Positions 1-6,477 of a stretch of DNA of 22,912 nucleotides are shown piece by piece (the first letter of the stretch is position 1; each line of letters opens with the position of its first letter). The translations under genes and the position numbers were made by a program. Under the pieces are notes generated by a model. The model saw only the letters and a list, made by a program, of their open reading frames with translations, had not been told where the DNA came from and did no database searches. The DNA lies in contig JBKCHQ010000131.1 of NCBI GenBank assembly GCA_046302715.1, positions 1 through 22,912 of the forward strand, read 5' to 3'. The DNA is from CAMCXT01 sp046302715 (lineage in GTDB: Bacteria; Bacteroidota; Bacteroidia; M30B66).

Positions 1-70
1 GAATCACTCTGATGAAAGCACCTCAACGGTGCTTTTTTTATTTTAATAGCTTCCGGAAGGAAGCCCATTT
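1..70 (+). repeat. 70-bp direct repeat, copy 1
   Basis: This stretch matches 224-293 at 65 of 70 positions with no gaps. It contains two hairpins: an 8-bp terminator stem and a 6-bp stem (GCTTCC at 49-54 with GGAAGC at 59-64). The five differences from copy 2 fall at 27, 44, 56, 58 and 65. All lie in loops or unpaired linkers, so both stems are conserved. The repeat may extend upstream of the window. Confidence 0.85.
15..40 (+). terminator. Rho-independent terminator in repeat copy 1
   Basis: AAAGCACC (15-22) pairs perfectly with GGTGCTTT (28-35) around the loop TCAAC, and the T-run continues to 39. This is a textbook intrinsic terminator. It would end transcription entering from the left of the window. 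Confidence 0.75.
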
Positions 71-123
71 ACCATTCATAGAATCCACAGCTTGCATTGT
101 GATGAATAGGAATGGTAAATGGG
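64..123. repeat. Perfect 14-bp inverted repeat
   Basis: CCCATTTACCATTC (64-77) and GAATGGTAAATGGG (110-123) are exact reverse complements, separated by 32 nt. The left arm overlaps the end of repeat copy 1. It could be a long hairpin, a protein-binding palindrome, or a relic of a small mobile element. Nothing in the loop points to a gene. Confidence 0.75.
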
Positions 124-125
124 AA

Positions 126-140
126 CGCTGCAAAGCAGCG
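126..140. repeat. Short perfect hairpin
   Basis: CGCTGC (126-131) and GCAGCG (135-140) can form a 6-bp GC-rich stem with an AAA loop, just after the 14-bp inverted repeat. It is followed by an A-run rather than a T-run, so on the plus strand it is not a classic terminator. On the minus strand a T-run lies beyond a short spacer, so weak leftward termination is possible. Confidence 0.5.
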
Positions 141-223
141 GGATATTAAAAAAAACAATAGACCGATTTTAGCTTTCATCCACTGCACGTCGGTTTTAAT
201 GGGTTCATGCAATAATCCCAGCG

Positions 224-293
224 GAATCACTCTGATGAAAGCACCTCAATGGTGCTTTTTTTATTTGAATAGCTTCCGCATGGAAGCACATTT
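224..293 (+). repeat. 70-bp direct repeat, copy 2
   Basis: This is the second copy of the 1-70 repeat. It keeps both stems (terminator stem 238-245/251-258; GCTTCC 272-277 with GGAAGC 282-287), while the loop of the second hairpin changes from GGAA to GCAT. It is followed directly by its own, unrelated inverted repeat, as copy 1 is. Confidence 0.85.
238..263 (+). terminator. Rho-independent terminator in repeat copy 2
   Basis: AAAGCACC (238-245) pairs with GGTGCTTT (251-258) around the loop TCAAT, followed by a T-run to 262. It is the same structure as the terminator at 15-40 with one loop change. It would insulate the downstream cassette from upstream transcription. Confidence 0.7.
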
Positions 294-296
294 TCA

Positions 297-334
297 GGAT
301 CAGTAACAAAATCTGTGGGGAAAGTTACTGATCC
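297..334. repeat. 11-bp inverted repeat
   Basis: GGATCAGTAAC (297-307) and GTTACTGATCC (324-334) are exact reverse complements with a 16-nt spacer. It sits immediately after repeat copy 2, in the position that the 14-bp inverted repeat occupies after copy 1. There is no T-run, so it is not an obvious terminator. Confidence 0.65.
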
Positions 335-420
335 CAATTCATCGCACCACACTTGAACTCATCAATAAATCACCTAAGTGTTTAGCCGATATAGAATATG
401 TGATCATGCTAAAATAACTG

Positions 421-498
421 AGGCTTGATATCCAATCATTGTAAAATAAAACCCTGCAATCAATGATACAACGGACAATGATTTACAAATTCAAGCCT
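421..498. repeat. Long imperfect inverted repeat
   Basis: AGGCTTGA (421-428) pairs with TCAAGCCT (491-498), and further in AATCATTGT (434-442) pairs with ACAATGATT (475-483). Together they form arms of 22-24 nt with a small internal mismatch and a loop of about 32 nt. It lies roughly 110 nt upstream of the first gene. It could be a leader structure, an operator pair or a relic element; I cannot tell which. Confidence 0.6.
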
Positions 499-565
499 TT
501 GACATCCTTAATAACTTGAACAATAACAAATTACCCTAAACGTAACTTTTATGGCAATTTATAGA

Positions 566-573
566 TATTTTTG
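566..573 (+). promoter_or_regulatory. Candidate -7 promoter box for the membrane cassette
   Basis: TATTTTTG is an exact match to the Bacteroidota -7 consensus TAnnTTTG. It lies 35 nt before the start codon at 609, which would give a leader of about 25-30 nt. No TTG is found at the expected -33 distance, so the call rests on the -7 box and its position ahead of a compact operon. Confidence 0.4.
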
Positions 574-608
574 AGTCCATAATATTCACCAATATCCTGA
601 AACCTGAA

Positions 609-1121
609 ATGCAAAATCCTACATTTAAGCATTGGCTTCACTGGCACGACAAAGCCTTTACTTTATCGTGGGATATGCCTCGTGTTTGGGCGGTTTTGGT
701 GTATTTCAAAAATGGACAGCAGCGATATTTCTGGTTCAAGCGCACCGAACGCCCATATCGCTTTAAACGGTGGTTTCTTCGAAAAGGTAAAGATCAATTC
801 AAAAACATCGCCAATATAAATTCACCCGCAATAACCCTGTACATTTTTCGTGGCTTTAGATTCTGGCCTCAAAAAATTACCCTTCCGATGCGTGTTGATG
901 CGTTAAGGGTGCGAGAACCAGAAGCTCATATTTTAACTAAGGAACCCAAAATCAAAATGAGAACTTTCAAAGCAACAATTCCGAAAATAATACCAGAAGC
1001 AACAAATTTTGAAAGAGTAATAATACCCAAAATGTCTTTGAATTTTAAAAATGTAAACCAAGCAATACATCCATCATTAGAGACTGATTTTAAACATTAC
1101 AAGAACTCACAACCCTTATAA
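609..1121 (+). CDS. Unknown aromatic- and Arg/Lys-rich protein, first gene of membrane cassette
   Basis: I do not recognise this 170-residue protein. It has no signal peptide and no membrane segment, so it is probably cytoplasmic. The first 100 residues are unusually rich in Trp, Phe, Tyr, Arg and Lys (for example YFWFKRTERPYRFKRWF near residues 39-55), and the C-terminal 70 residues are Lys/Ile/Pro-rich and probably extended. Coding status is supported by its position: the stop lies 9 nt before the DUF4407 gene, the strand matches, and a -7 box lies upstream. A basic, aromatic surface could contact the inner membrane, a nucleic acid or the cytoplasmic parts of its neighbours; that is inference. 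The ATG at 609 is the only sensible start. Confidence 0.65.
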   Translation: MQNPTFKHWLHWHDKAFTLSWDMPRVWAVLVYFKNGQQRYFWFKRTERPYRFKRWFLRKGKDQFKNIANINSPAITLYIFRGFRFWPQKITLPMRVDALRVREPEAHILTKEPKIKMRTFKATIPKIIPEATNFERVIIPKMSLNFKNVNQAIHPSLETDFKHYKNSQPL

Positions 1122-1130
1122 TCCTTCATT

Positions 1131-2366
1131 ATGGCAACAATTGAAAATCCAACACATACAGCACATTGGTTCACACGCTTTTTATGGTGGTGCGCCGGAG
1201 CCGATCCTCGATTTCTGTTGTTATCGCCCAGTCAAGACCGTGTAAAATATGCTGGCATAGGAGGCATCGTTTTTAGCACCGGACTTCTGGCCGCTTTTGC
1301 GGGAGGTTTTGCCTTTAATACCGCTTTTGGACCAAAAGGCTTAGCAGGAGATGATATACATTCTATCGAATGGACCATTGGTTCTGCAATATTTGGCATT
1401 TGTTGGGGATTACTCATCTTCAACCTCGACCGTTTTATTGTATCTTCCACCGGAAAGGGTGATGGAACCGATAATATCACATTAAAAGAATTTGGTCAAG
1501 CTATTCCCCGTTTAATTATCGCATTAATTCTAGGGCTAACCATTTCAAAACCCCTGGAATTGAAGATTATTGAAACCGAAATAAATGTAGAATTGAGAAA
1601 AAAACAGCAGGAAAAATTAGATGAGTTCAATAAAAATACCTATGCTAAATTCAAGGAACAAATTGCACAAATTGATAGCGATATAAAAAAGCTCGAAAGC
1701 GACAGAAATGTTTTAACACAGCGACTTAAAGAGGCAGAACAGGAATATATCGATCAGATGCAGGGCCGCGCAGGCACTGCGGGATACGGGCCAAGAGCCA
1801 AACAATTAGAATCATTTAAAAATGAAAAGCAAAATGAAATAAATCAGTTCGATCAAAAACATGCCAGCGAGTTAAAAGCATTAAAAGAAAATCGCGAAAA
1901 AAAACTGAAAGAACAGGAAAATGAATTAAACGTTGTGAATAAAAAGCAAGCCGAAAGTTTGGATGGTTTGCTCGAACGAATAAGTATAGCGCACGACATA
2001 GGCTTTTGGCTTGGAATAGCATTAACCTTCATCTTTTTATCCATAGAAATGGGGCCTATTTTCTTTAAAATGATGATGAATAAAGGTCCATATGATTATA
2101 TGGTCGAAAATTATAATTATCGTATGTATGTACAAAACGGAATTGTTAAAGAGGAATATGTATTTGAGGGTAGAGATGGAATGAAAATTATGGAAAAAGT
2201 TAATTTCCTTGAAGTTGAAAACGATCGAAAAGAAAAGGTTGAACAATTAAAAGCTCAAGAGGCCTTAAGCAAGCAGATAATTGGCACATGGTCGGGAATT
2301 AAACAAAAAGAAATTGAATCAAATCCATCGGCCTTTTATGACGAACGCAGCGAAAACAAAGCTTGA
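1131..2366 (+). CDS. DUF4407 membrane protein with long coiled coil
   Basis: The 411-residue protein matches the DUF4407 family. It has an N-terminal WWCAGAD motif (19-25) and a TM1 at about 41-63. TM2 at 82-98 ends in the family-typical NLDRF (98-102). TM3 at about 127-144 leads into SKPLELKI (139-146). A Lys/Glu/Gln-rich coiled coil spans about 150-285, interrupted by a Gly-rich hinge (211-225), and TM4 lies at about 290-313. A charged tail of roughly 100 residues follows. With a cytoplasmic N-terminus and basic loop between TM2 and TM3, the coiled coil would lie in the periplasm, near the OmpA domain encoded two genes downstream. The family's function is not established. The next gene encodes a shortened relative. 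The ATG start sits 9 nt after the preceding stop. Confidence 0.9.
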   Translation: MATIENPTHTAHWFTRFLWWCAGADPRFLLLSPSQDRVKYAGIGGIVFSTGLLAAFAGGFAFNTAFGPKGLAGDDIHSIEWTIGSAIFGICWGLLIFNLDRFIVSSTGKGDGTDNITLKEFGQAIPRLIIALILGLTISKPLELKIIETEINVELRKKQQEKLDEFNKNTYAKFKEQIAQIDSDIKKLESDRNVLTQRLKEAEQEYIDQMQGRAGTAGYGPRAKQLESFKNEKQNEINQFDQKHASELKALKENREKKLKEQENELNVVNKKQAESLDGLLERISIAHDIGFWLGIALTFIFLSIEMGPIFFKMMMNKGPYDYMVENYNYRMYVQNGIVKEEYVFEGRDGMKIMEKVNFLEVENDRKEKVEQLKAQEALSKQIIGTWSGIKQKEIESNPSAFYDERSENKA

Positions 2367-2374
2367 TTCTGCAT

Positions 2375-3223
2375 ATGCTTTATTCTTTATTGGGTATCGA
2401 TAAACACCAATTGATGCTATGCTCTAATAAAGAGCAAAATGCATATCGTATGGCACTATGGTCATTGATTTCGGTGTGCCTTTTAATGGTGTGTAGCGAT
2501 GCTTATTTTGGATATTTATTTTCGGGTTCTATTTGGGGAGGTGTAGCAGCATTATTTTTTCTGGGATTTATTCATTTTTCAATCTATCGATTGGCTTTGA
2601 TCACACTAACTACTCGTTCATTGCATGAAACAGAAGACATCCAAACAGCCCAAAAATCCAATGCATTAAAATCCCTATTACCATCAGCCTCGGGCCTTTT
2701 TAGAACTATTTTTGTTTGTCTTATTGCAGTAGCTGTCTCTTTTCCGGCGGCAACTTTATTGCATCACAATAAATCAGAACGTATTCAAAATACGCTAAGG
2801 CAAGAAGCTCTTACAAACGCAGATAATTATAACATGAAAACTTTAAATACCAAGGATGCACGCTTCCCATTCAAGGTATTTGAAATACTCTTACATGATT
2901 ATTCATTCAAATTTGCGCTAATTTTATTCGGCATATGGATTATCACACCCATGTTATTGCTTACCAAAATTCGTAACATTAAAAATTTCGAATATCTTTC
3001 AAAAGTCCAAAAAATACAGCAAGAATTTGCAGAGCGTGACTTTTACGAACATCTAATTGAATCGCAGAATATAATAAATCGTAAGTTTAATAGTAGTTAT
3101 GATTTAAAAGAAAAACTTATATATGAAAATCCGCCGTTCAATACCCGATTAAAGAAATCATCTACACTAATATTCCTAAATTCACAAGCGTTTAATACGT
3201 ATCTGAATACTTTAAAAAAATGA
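2375..3223 (+). CDS. Four-helix membrane protein, shortened DUF4407-like paralogue
   Basis: This 282-residue protein aligns by eye with its upstream neighbour. GIDKHQLML (7-15) corresponds to GADPRFLLL, IHFSIYRLALIT (66-77) to IFNLDRFIVSS, and the TM3 stretch around RTIFVCLIAVAVSFP (110-124) to RLIIALILGLTISKP. TM segments fall at about 27-48, 52-75, 109-128 and 178-197, the same plan as DUF4407. The TM3-TM4 connection is only about 50 residues instead of about 145, so the long coiled coil is missing. An 85-residue charged tail follows TM4. I prefer the ATG at 2375. An upstream TTG at 2363 would overlap the previous stop and add four residues. The stop overlaps the next start by ATGA, so translation is probably coupled. 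The family link is my visual comparison, not a search. Confidence 0.8.
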   Translation: MLYSLLGIDKHQLMLCSNKEQNAYRMALWSLISVCLLMVCSDAYFGYLFSGSIWGGVAALFFLGFIHFSIYRLALITLTTRSLHETEDIQTAQKSNALKSLLPSASGLFRTIFVCLIAVAVSFPAATLLHHNKSERIQNTLRQEALTNADNYNMKTLNTKDARFPFKVFEILLHDYSFKFALILFGIWIITPMLLLTKIRNIKNFEYLSKVQKIQQEFAERDFYEHLIESQNIINRKFNSSYDLKEKLIYENPPFNTRLKKSSTLIFLNSQAFNTYLNTLKK

Positions 3224-4425
3224 AGGAAGCAAAATTCAGATACTATAAAGGTAGGCTTACTGCACAATTCCATGTTCCTAAAATCAAAGATAAACATGGT
3301 GTTAGGAGTGGGACTATTGAATTAATTCCTCGCTTTTATTTAAAAAACCCAAGTGAAATTTCGGAAGATGAGTATTACCTTGCACTTGAAAATCGATATT
3401 CTGAGGGTGCACGCTCATTTCAACGAAGCTTTCTTAAAGAGGATAACTCAGAAAAGTACATACTTAAACCACACCTAATTCAAACTCGCGACGAAATTTT
3501 CGAATTCGAACCCGATAACCAACCTGCATTTGCCGAACTCGTCACCGAATTTTACGCCGAATTTGAGCCCAATCCAGCAAGCGAGCACTACTCCGGTTGG
3601 GAATTTATCGCACAGAAGAACGGATACCATCATGGTCGAATTAGCGGTGATGCCTTTTGTAAAGTGCTAGAATTAGAAGACCATCTAAAAACCGAACAAA
3701 TCGGAGCAATTCAACAACGCGACGATACGCTTAGCTTAAAAAAGCGATACGGTTGTTTTTCTCCCATTGCCTCAACAAATCAGGGATGCGCAACGGGTAA
3801 ATTGTTTGGGATACACGGGTTTTCAGGATGTTTCGGAAAAGGATGCTCCTTGCCGGGTTGCGGACTCTTAACCTTGCTTTTTTTGCTGGGTTCGCTATTT
3901 TCATTGTTTAATAAATGCAATAACAACACCTCTGATTACCTTCCTACCCCACGAGTGGTGCATGATACAGTTTATATAAAGGATGGACAACAAATTAAAG
4001 AGTTAGGCGATACGGCGTTATTAAGAAAAACGGATGTCATCGAACTCCCCAATGTTCAGTTTTACACAAACAGTTCGAAACTTCTTCCCTACTCCATAAA
4101 ATCAATTCAGGAACTGGCCGATTACATGAATAAGCACCTCAATTTACAGGCGCTTATAAAAGGACATACCGATGATGTAGGCGATGCAGCAGCTAATCTG
4201 GCTCTATCGCAGCAAAGAGCCGAAACGGTAAGACAGATTATGATAAATCTTGGAGTTGATGCCGAACGCATTGAAGCCAAGGGATATGGTGAAACACAAC
4301 CCAAAACTCGCGACCAAACCATAGAGGCACGCGCCATTAATCGAAGAGTAGAGGTTGAACTGAGCAATACCGAAGCGATAGAACCTATTAAAAAAGACAA
4401 TAAGAATATACCGAGGAAGCCATGA
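3220..4425 (+). CDS. OmpA/MotB-like peptidoglycan-binding protein with cytoplasmic N-domain and Cys-rich membrane segment
   Basis: The 401-residue protein has three parts. Residues 1-175 form an acidic soluble domain of unknown type. Residues 179-233 are Gly/Cys-rich (Cys at 179, 190, 204, 209, 214 and 233) and include one short membrane span at about 214-230. Residues 275-390 are an OmpA C-like domain: GHTDDVGD at 315-322 and NRRVEVEL at 374-381 carry the Asp and Arg residues that bind diaminopimelate peptidoglycan in this family. The order (cytoplasmic domain, single span, wall-binding domain) resembles MotB/ZorB, but the N-domain is larger and the span lacks the proton-binding Asp of those stators. 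Both ends overlap neighbouring genes by ATGA, which ties it tightly to the cassette. It probably anchors the complex to the wall. Confidence 0.88.
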   Translation: MKEAKFRYYKGRLTAQFHVPKIKDKHGVRSGTIELIPRFYLKNPSEISEDEYYLALENRYSEGARSFQRSFLKEDNSEKYILKPHLIQTRDEIFEFEPDNQPAFAELVTEFYAEFEPNPASEHYSGWEFIAQKNGYHHGRISGDAFCKVLELEDHLKTEQIGAIQQRDDTLSLKKRYGCFSPIASTNQGCATGKLFGIHGFSGCFGKGCSLPGCGLLTLLFLLGSLFSLFNKCNNNTSDYLPTPRVVHDTVYIKDGQQIKELGDTALLRKTDVIELPNVQFYTNSSKLLPYSIKSIQELADYMNKHLNLQALIKGHTDDVGDAAANLALSQQRAETVRQIMINLGVDAERIEAKGYGETQPKTRDQTIEARAINRRVEVELSNTEAIEPIKKDNKNIPRKP

Positions 4426-5897
4426 CGGATTACATGCATTTTAGAGGCAGGTACCGGGCTTATTTTAAACCGGTAAATGAACAGCAAATTCGAAATAATT
4501 CGTTTTATACGCTAAAATGGCAATGCATCGACATTGATTCGCTCGAAGTTATTGAAACGCGGAAAATTGAACGCGAACGGGTAGGAGATTTTATTTATTT
4601 ACCTAGGCTAAAAGCTAAAAGTCGCTTTTCAATTCTACGATTGTTTCAACTTAATGCCTGCGATGTCGTTATCCATGGTAACGAAAAAATAGCCTTTTCT
4701 GAGGATCTGGAACATGTCGTTTTAAGCAACCAAAGCGGAGAAAGGAGAGAAGGGAAAAGTCAATTTAGAGACATTAGACATATTCGTATTAATTACGAAA
4801 CCGGTTATTGCGAAGGAACCATATATTTTTCGGTGCCATTTAAACAAAGTATTGTACCGCAAACAGCGCCTCAGCAAAACCTCAACCCAGTAATTAACAT
4901 TAGTGAAGAACCAAAAGAATCCACTATTGCCATACCCGATTTGGTGGTAAATCCCGAGGTTAGCTCGCCTAATTTTAAGACTGATATCGGCTTCAAAGGA
5001 TGCTTAAGCAATCTAAGAAGAATATTTAAATTCTTTGTGTACATGCTAATCTTATATGCCTTTATTGGACTTTTAGCAAAGGCATTCAAAGTACGGTTTG
5101 GTGGTACTGACACAAGCGAAGACAACACCAATATTGAAAATTCAAAACCGAAATTAAATCCCAAGCAGGATACCCTTGCTCCGGTTGACACCTGGGATTA
5201 TTTAACACAACACCATATTCGTTGGAAAGACTTTGAAATCCAACAATACAATGCAAAATATACCACATCATCTGAATTATTCAAGGCATCACAGCGCTTG
5301 CATGCGCCATTTTCAAATGTTAAAACCAACGACGCACTGCGCTATTGGAACAGTGTTTATACTGAATTTTCGAGTCGCGATTCACGCAAACTTGATTCGC
5401 TTTATACCTACTTTAGCAAAGAACGTGAAAAAAAGCAGCTGAATACACTTCAAACCTCAGAAATGGTTATTACATTCATCCAAGAAATTCCTTACTGCCT
5501 AATTCACGATGGCACCTGTGAGGAGGCAAATAAAATGGCGCCATTTATACAAGAATATCATAGCAGTAACAAGCCTTGTCTTGCCGAGGTTATTGCGGGA
5601 GTGCAAAGTCCCTATGAATTTATTCATAACTTAAAAGGCGACTGCGATACACGAAGCCTTTTGGCTTACACACTTTTATCGAGGCTGGGAATAGCGGCCA
5701 GTATTTGGGTGAGCGATGTTTACGGACATTCAATACTAGGCGTTGGCATAGGAACGGGTAGCCGAAATGTTAAAAGTATCGGTGGTATGCGACATACGGC
5801 AGTAGAGCTCACCGCTAAAGGCTTTCGTTTGGGCATGATTAGCCCCGATCATACAAATATGGCAAATTGGAACATTGCACTTTATAACAATCAATAA
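4422..5897 (+). CDS. Membrane-anchored transglutaminase-like cysteine protein
   Basis: The 491-residue protein begins with a beta-rich soluble domain (1-150), has one membrane span at about 203-219, and ends in a domain resembling bacterial transglutaminase-like cysteine proteinases. GDCDTRSLLAYTLLSRLGI starts at 406 with the likely nucleophile Cys408. YGHSILGV supplies His436 as the likely second catalytic residue. A second HTAVEL motif (His458, Glu462) followed by SPD (474-476) is an alternative or additional site. With the N-terminus inside, the catalytic domain is periplasmic, where such enzymes cleave or cross-link peptides. Its extreme N-terminus (FRGRYRAYF, 7-15) resembles that of the preceding OmpA protein (YYKGRLTAQF). 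The start overlaps the previous stop by ATGA. The substrate is unknown; peptidoglycan peptides or a cassette partner are possible. Confidence 0.82.
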   Translation: MTDYMHFRGRYRAYFKPVNEQQIRNNSFYTLKWQCIDIDSLEVIETRKIERERVGDFIYLPRLKAKSRFSILRLFQLNACDVVIHGNEKIAFSEDLEHVVLSNQSGERREGKSQFRDIRHIRINYETGYCEGTIYFSVPFKQSIVPQTAPQQNLNPVINISEEPKESTIAIPDLVVNPEVSSPNFKTDIGFKGCLSNLRRIFKFFVYMLILYAFIGLLAKAFKVRFGGTDTSEDNTNIENSKPKLNPKQDTLAPVDTWDYLTQHHIRWKDFEIQQYNAKYTTSSELFKASQRLHAPFSNVKTNDALRYWNSVYTEFSSRDSRKLDSLYTYFSKEREKKQLNTLQTSEMVITFIQEIPYCLIHDGTCEEANKMAPFIQEYHSSNKPCLAEVIAGVQSPYEFIHNLKGDCDTRSLLAYTLLSRLGIAASIWVSDVYGHSILGVGIGTGSRNVKSIGGMRHTAVELTAKGFRLGMISPDHTNMANWNIALYNNQ

Positions 5898-5904
5898 AAA
5901 AAAC

Positions 5905-6408
5905 ATGGATCTTTTAATTCTACTACAAGCGGCTATTGCATTTATCATGGGAATTGCCAGTTTATTTCTCATGTATAAAATCTTACACACCTATTTAAAG
6001 CGTGTGTTTAAAATTGAATTAATGAATACCGCCTATGCTACCCTTAAAGCAGGGGTGTTAATTGGAAATTCGCTGCTCATGGCCTCTGTAATTGGACCTG
6101 GAATTAATGCGGTAAGATTTATGAACCAAAGTGCAGTAACGACAACTACTGTAAGCACCAGCCTTGGATTTATATTTGTTTTTCTAATGATTGGGATGGT
6201 ATTTTCGTTTTTGATTATTGCAGGCGGAATTACAGCTTTATTTCAACTTACTAAAATTAATGAATGGGAGGAAATAAAAAATAATAACATACCTACAGCA
6301 ATTATTTCGGCAGCATTGATTGTGGGTTTATCCATTATCATGAAAGATCATGTGGCATCCGTATGCGAAATGCTTATTCCCTATCCGGAGGTTATGCAAA
6401 TTCGGTAG
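5905..6408 (+). CDS. DUF350-like four-helix membrane protein
   Basis: The 167-residue integral membrane protein has four predicted spans: about 6-27, 44-66, 87-115 and 132-150. The second half of the pattern, a charged EEIKNNN followed by IPTAIISAALIVGLSIIM, is like DUF350 (UPF0719) proteins, where a conserved polar stretch precedes the last helix. The function of DUF350 is not established. Comparative genomics has linked it with ATP-grasp peptide ligases, PspA and transglutaminase-like proteins, and its place directly after a transglutaminase-like gene fits that association. I chose the ATG at 5905, 7 nt after the preceding stop. A TTG 30 nt upstream would overlap the previous gene. It is probably the last gene of the cassette, since a 69-nt gap with a promoter-like box follows. 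Confidence 0.75.
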   Translation: MDLLILLQAAIAFIMGIASLFLMYKILHTYLKRVFKIELMNTAYATLKAGVLIGNSLLMASVIGPGINAVRFMNQSAVTTTTVSTSLGFIFVFLMIGMVFSFLIIAGGITALFQLTKINEWEEIKNNNIPTAIISAALIVGLSIIMKDHVASVCEMLIPYPEVMQIR

Positions 6409-6454
6409 GTCAAATAATATTAATAAACACCAGAAAAAATATTGACATTTTTAA

Positions 6455-6462
6455 TACTTTTG
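6455..6462 (+). promoter_or_regulatory. Candidate -7 promoter box before phosphodiester glycosidase gene
   Basis: TACTTTTG matches TAnnTTTG exactly and lies 15 nt before the ATG at 6478. The nearest TTG (6442-6444) is only 10 nt away, too close for a standard -33 element, so this is a weak call. If active, the transcript leader would be about 8-10 nt. Confidence 0.3.
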
Positions 6463-6477
6463 CCGAAAAAATAAAAC

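Larger units (their letters stand above)
1..608. other. Gene-free, repeat- and hairpin-rich region
   Basis: I see no convincing coding sequence here. The only open frame of note (112-306) runs straight through a terminator repeat and has no recognisable product. The stretch holds two copies of a 70-bp direct repeat with embedded terminators, a perfect 14-bp inverted repeat, an 11-bp inverted repeat, a long imperfect inverted repeat at 421-498 and a -7 promoter box at 566-573. The stretch 335-420 shows nothing I can name. The left window edge may cut the first repeat or an upstream gene. Confidence 0.75.

Noticed and set aside
112..306. Open frame of 64 codons in the left intergenic region
   Set aside because: It reads through the terminator and hairpins of repeat copy 2. 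The matching part of copy 1 can also be read open, which is explained by the DNA repeat itself. There is no promoter, domain or plausible product.
1131..4425. Naming the cassette a Zorya (ZorAB) defence system
   Set aside because: The OmpA protein lacks the Asp-containing membrane span, the DUF4407 proteins do not show MotA-type motifs, and no ZorC, ZorD or ZorE partner or helicase is present. Only the general architecture is similar.
6442..6462. Full promoter (TTG plus -7) before the phosphodiester glycosidase gene
   Set aside because: The spacing between TTG and the -7 box is 10 nt, about half of what is required, so only the -7 box is listed.
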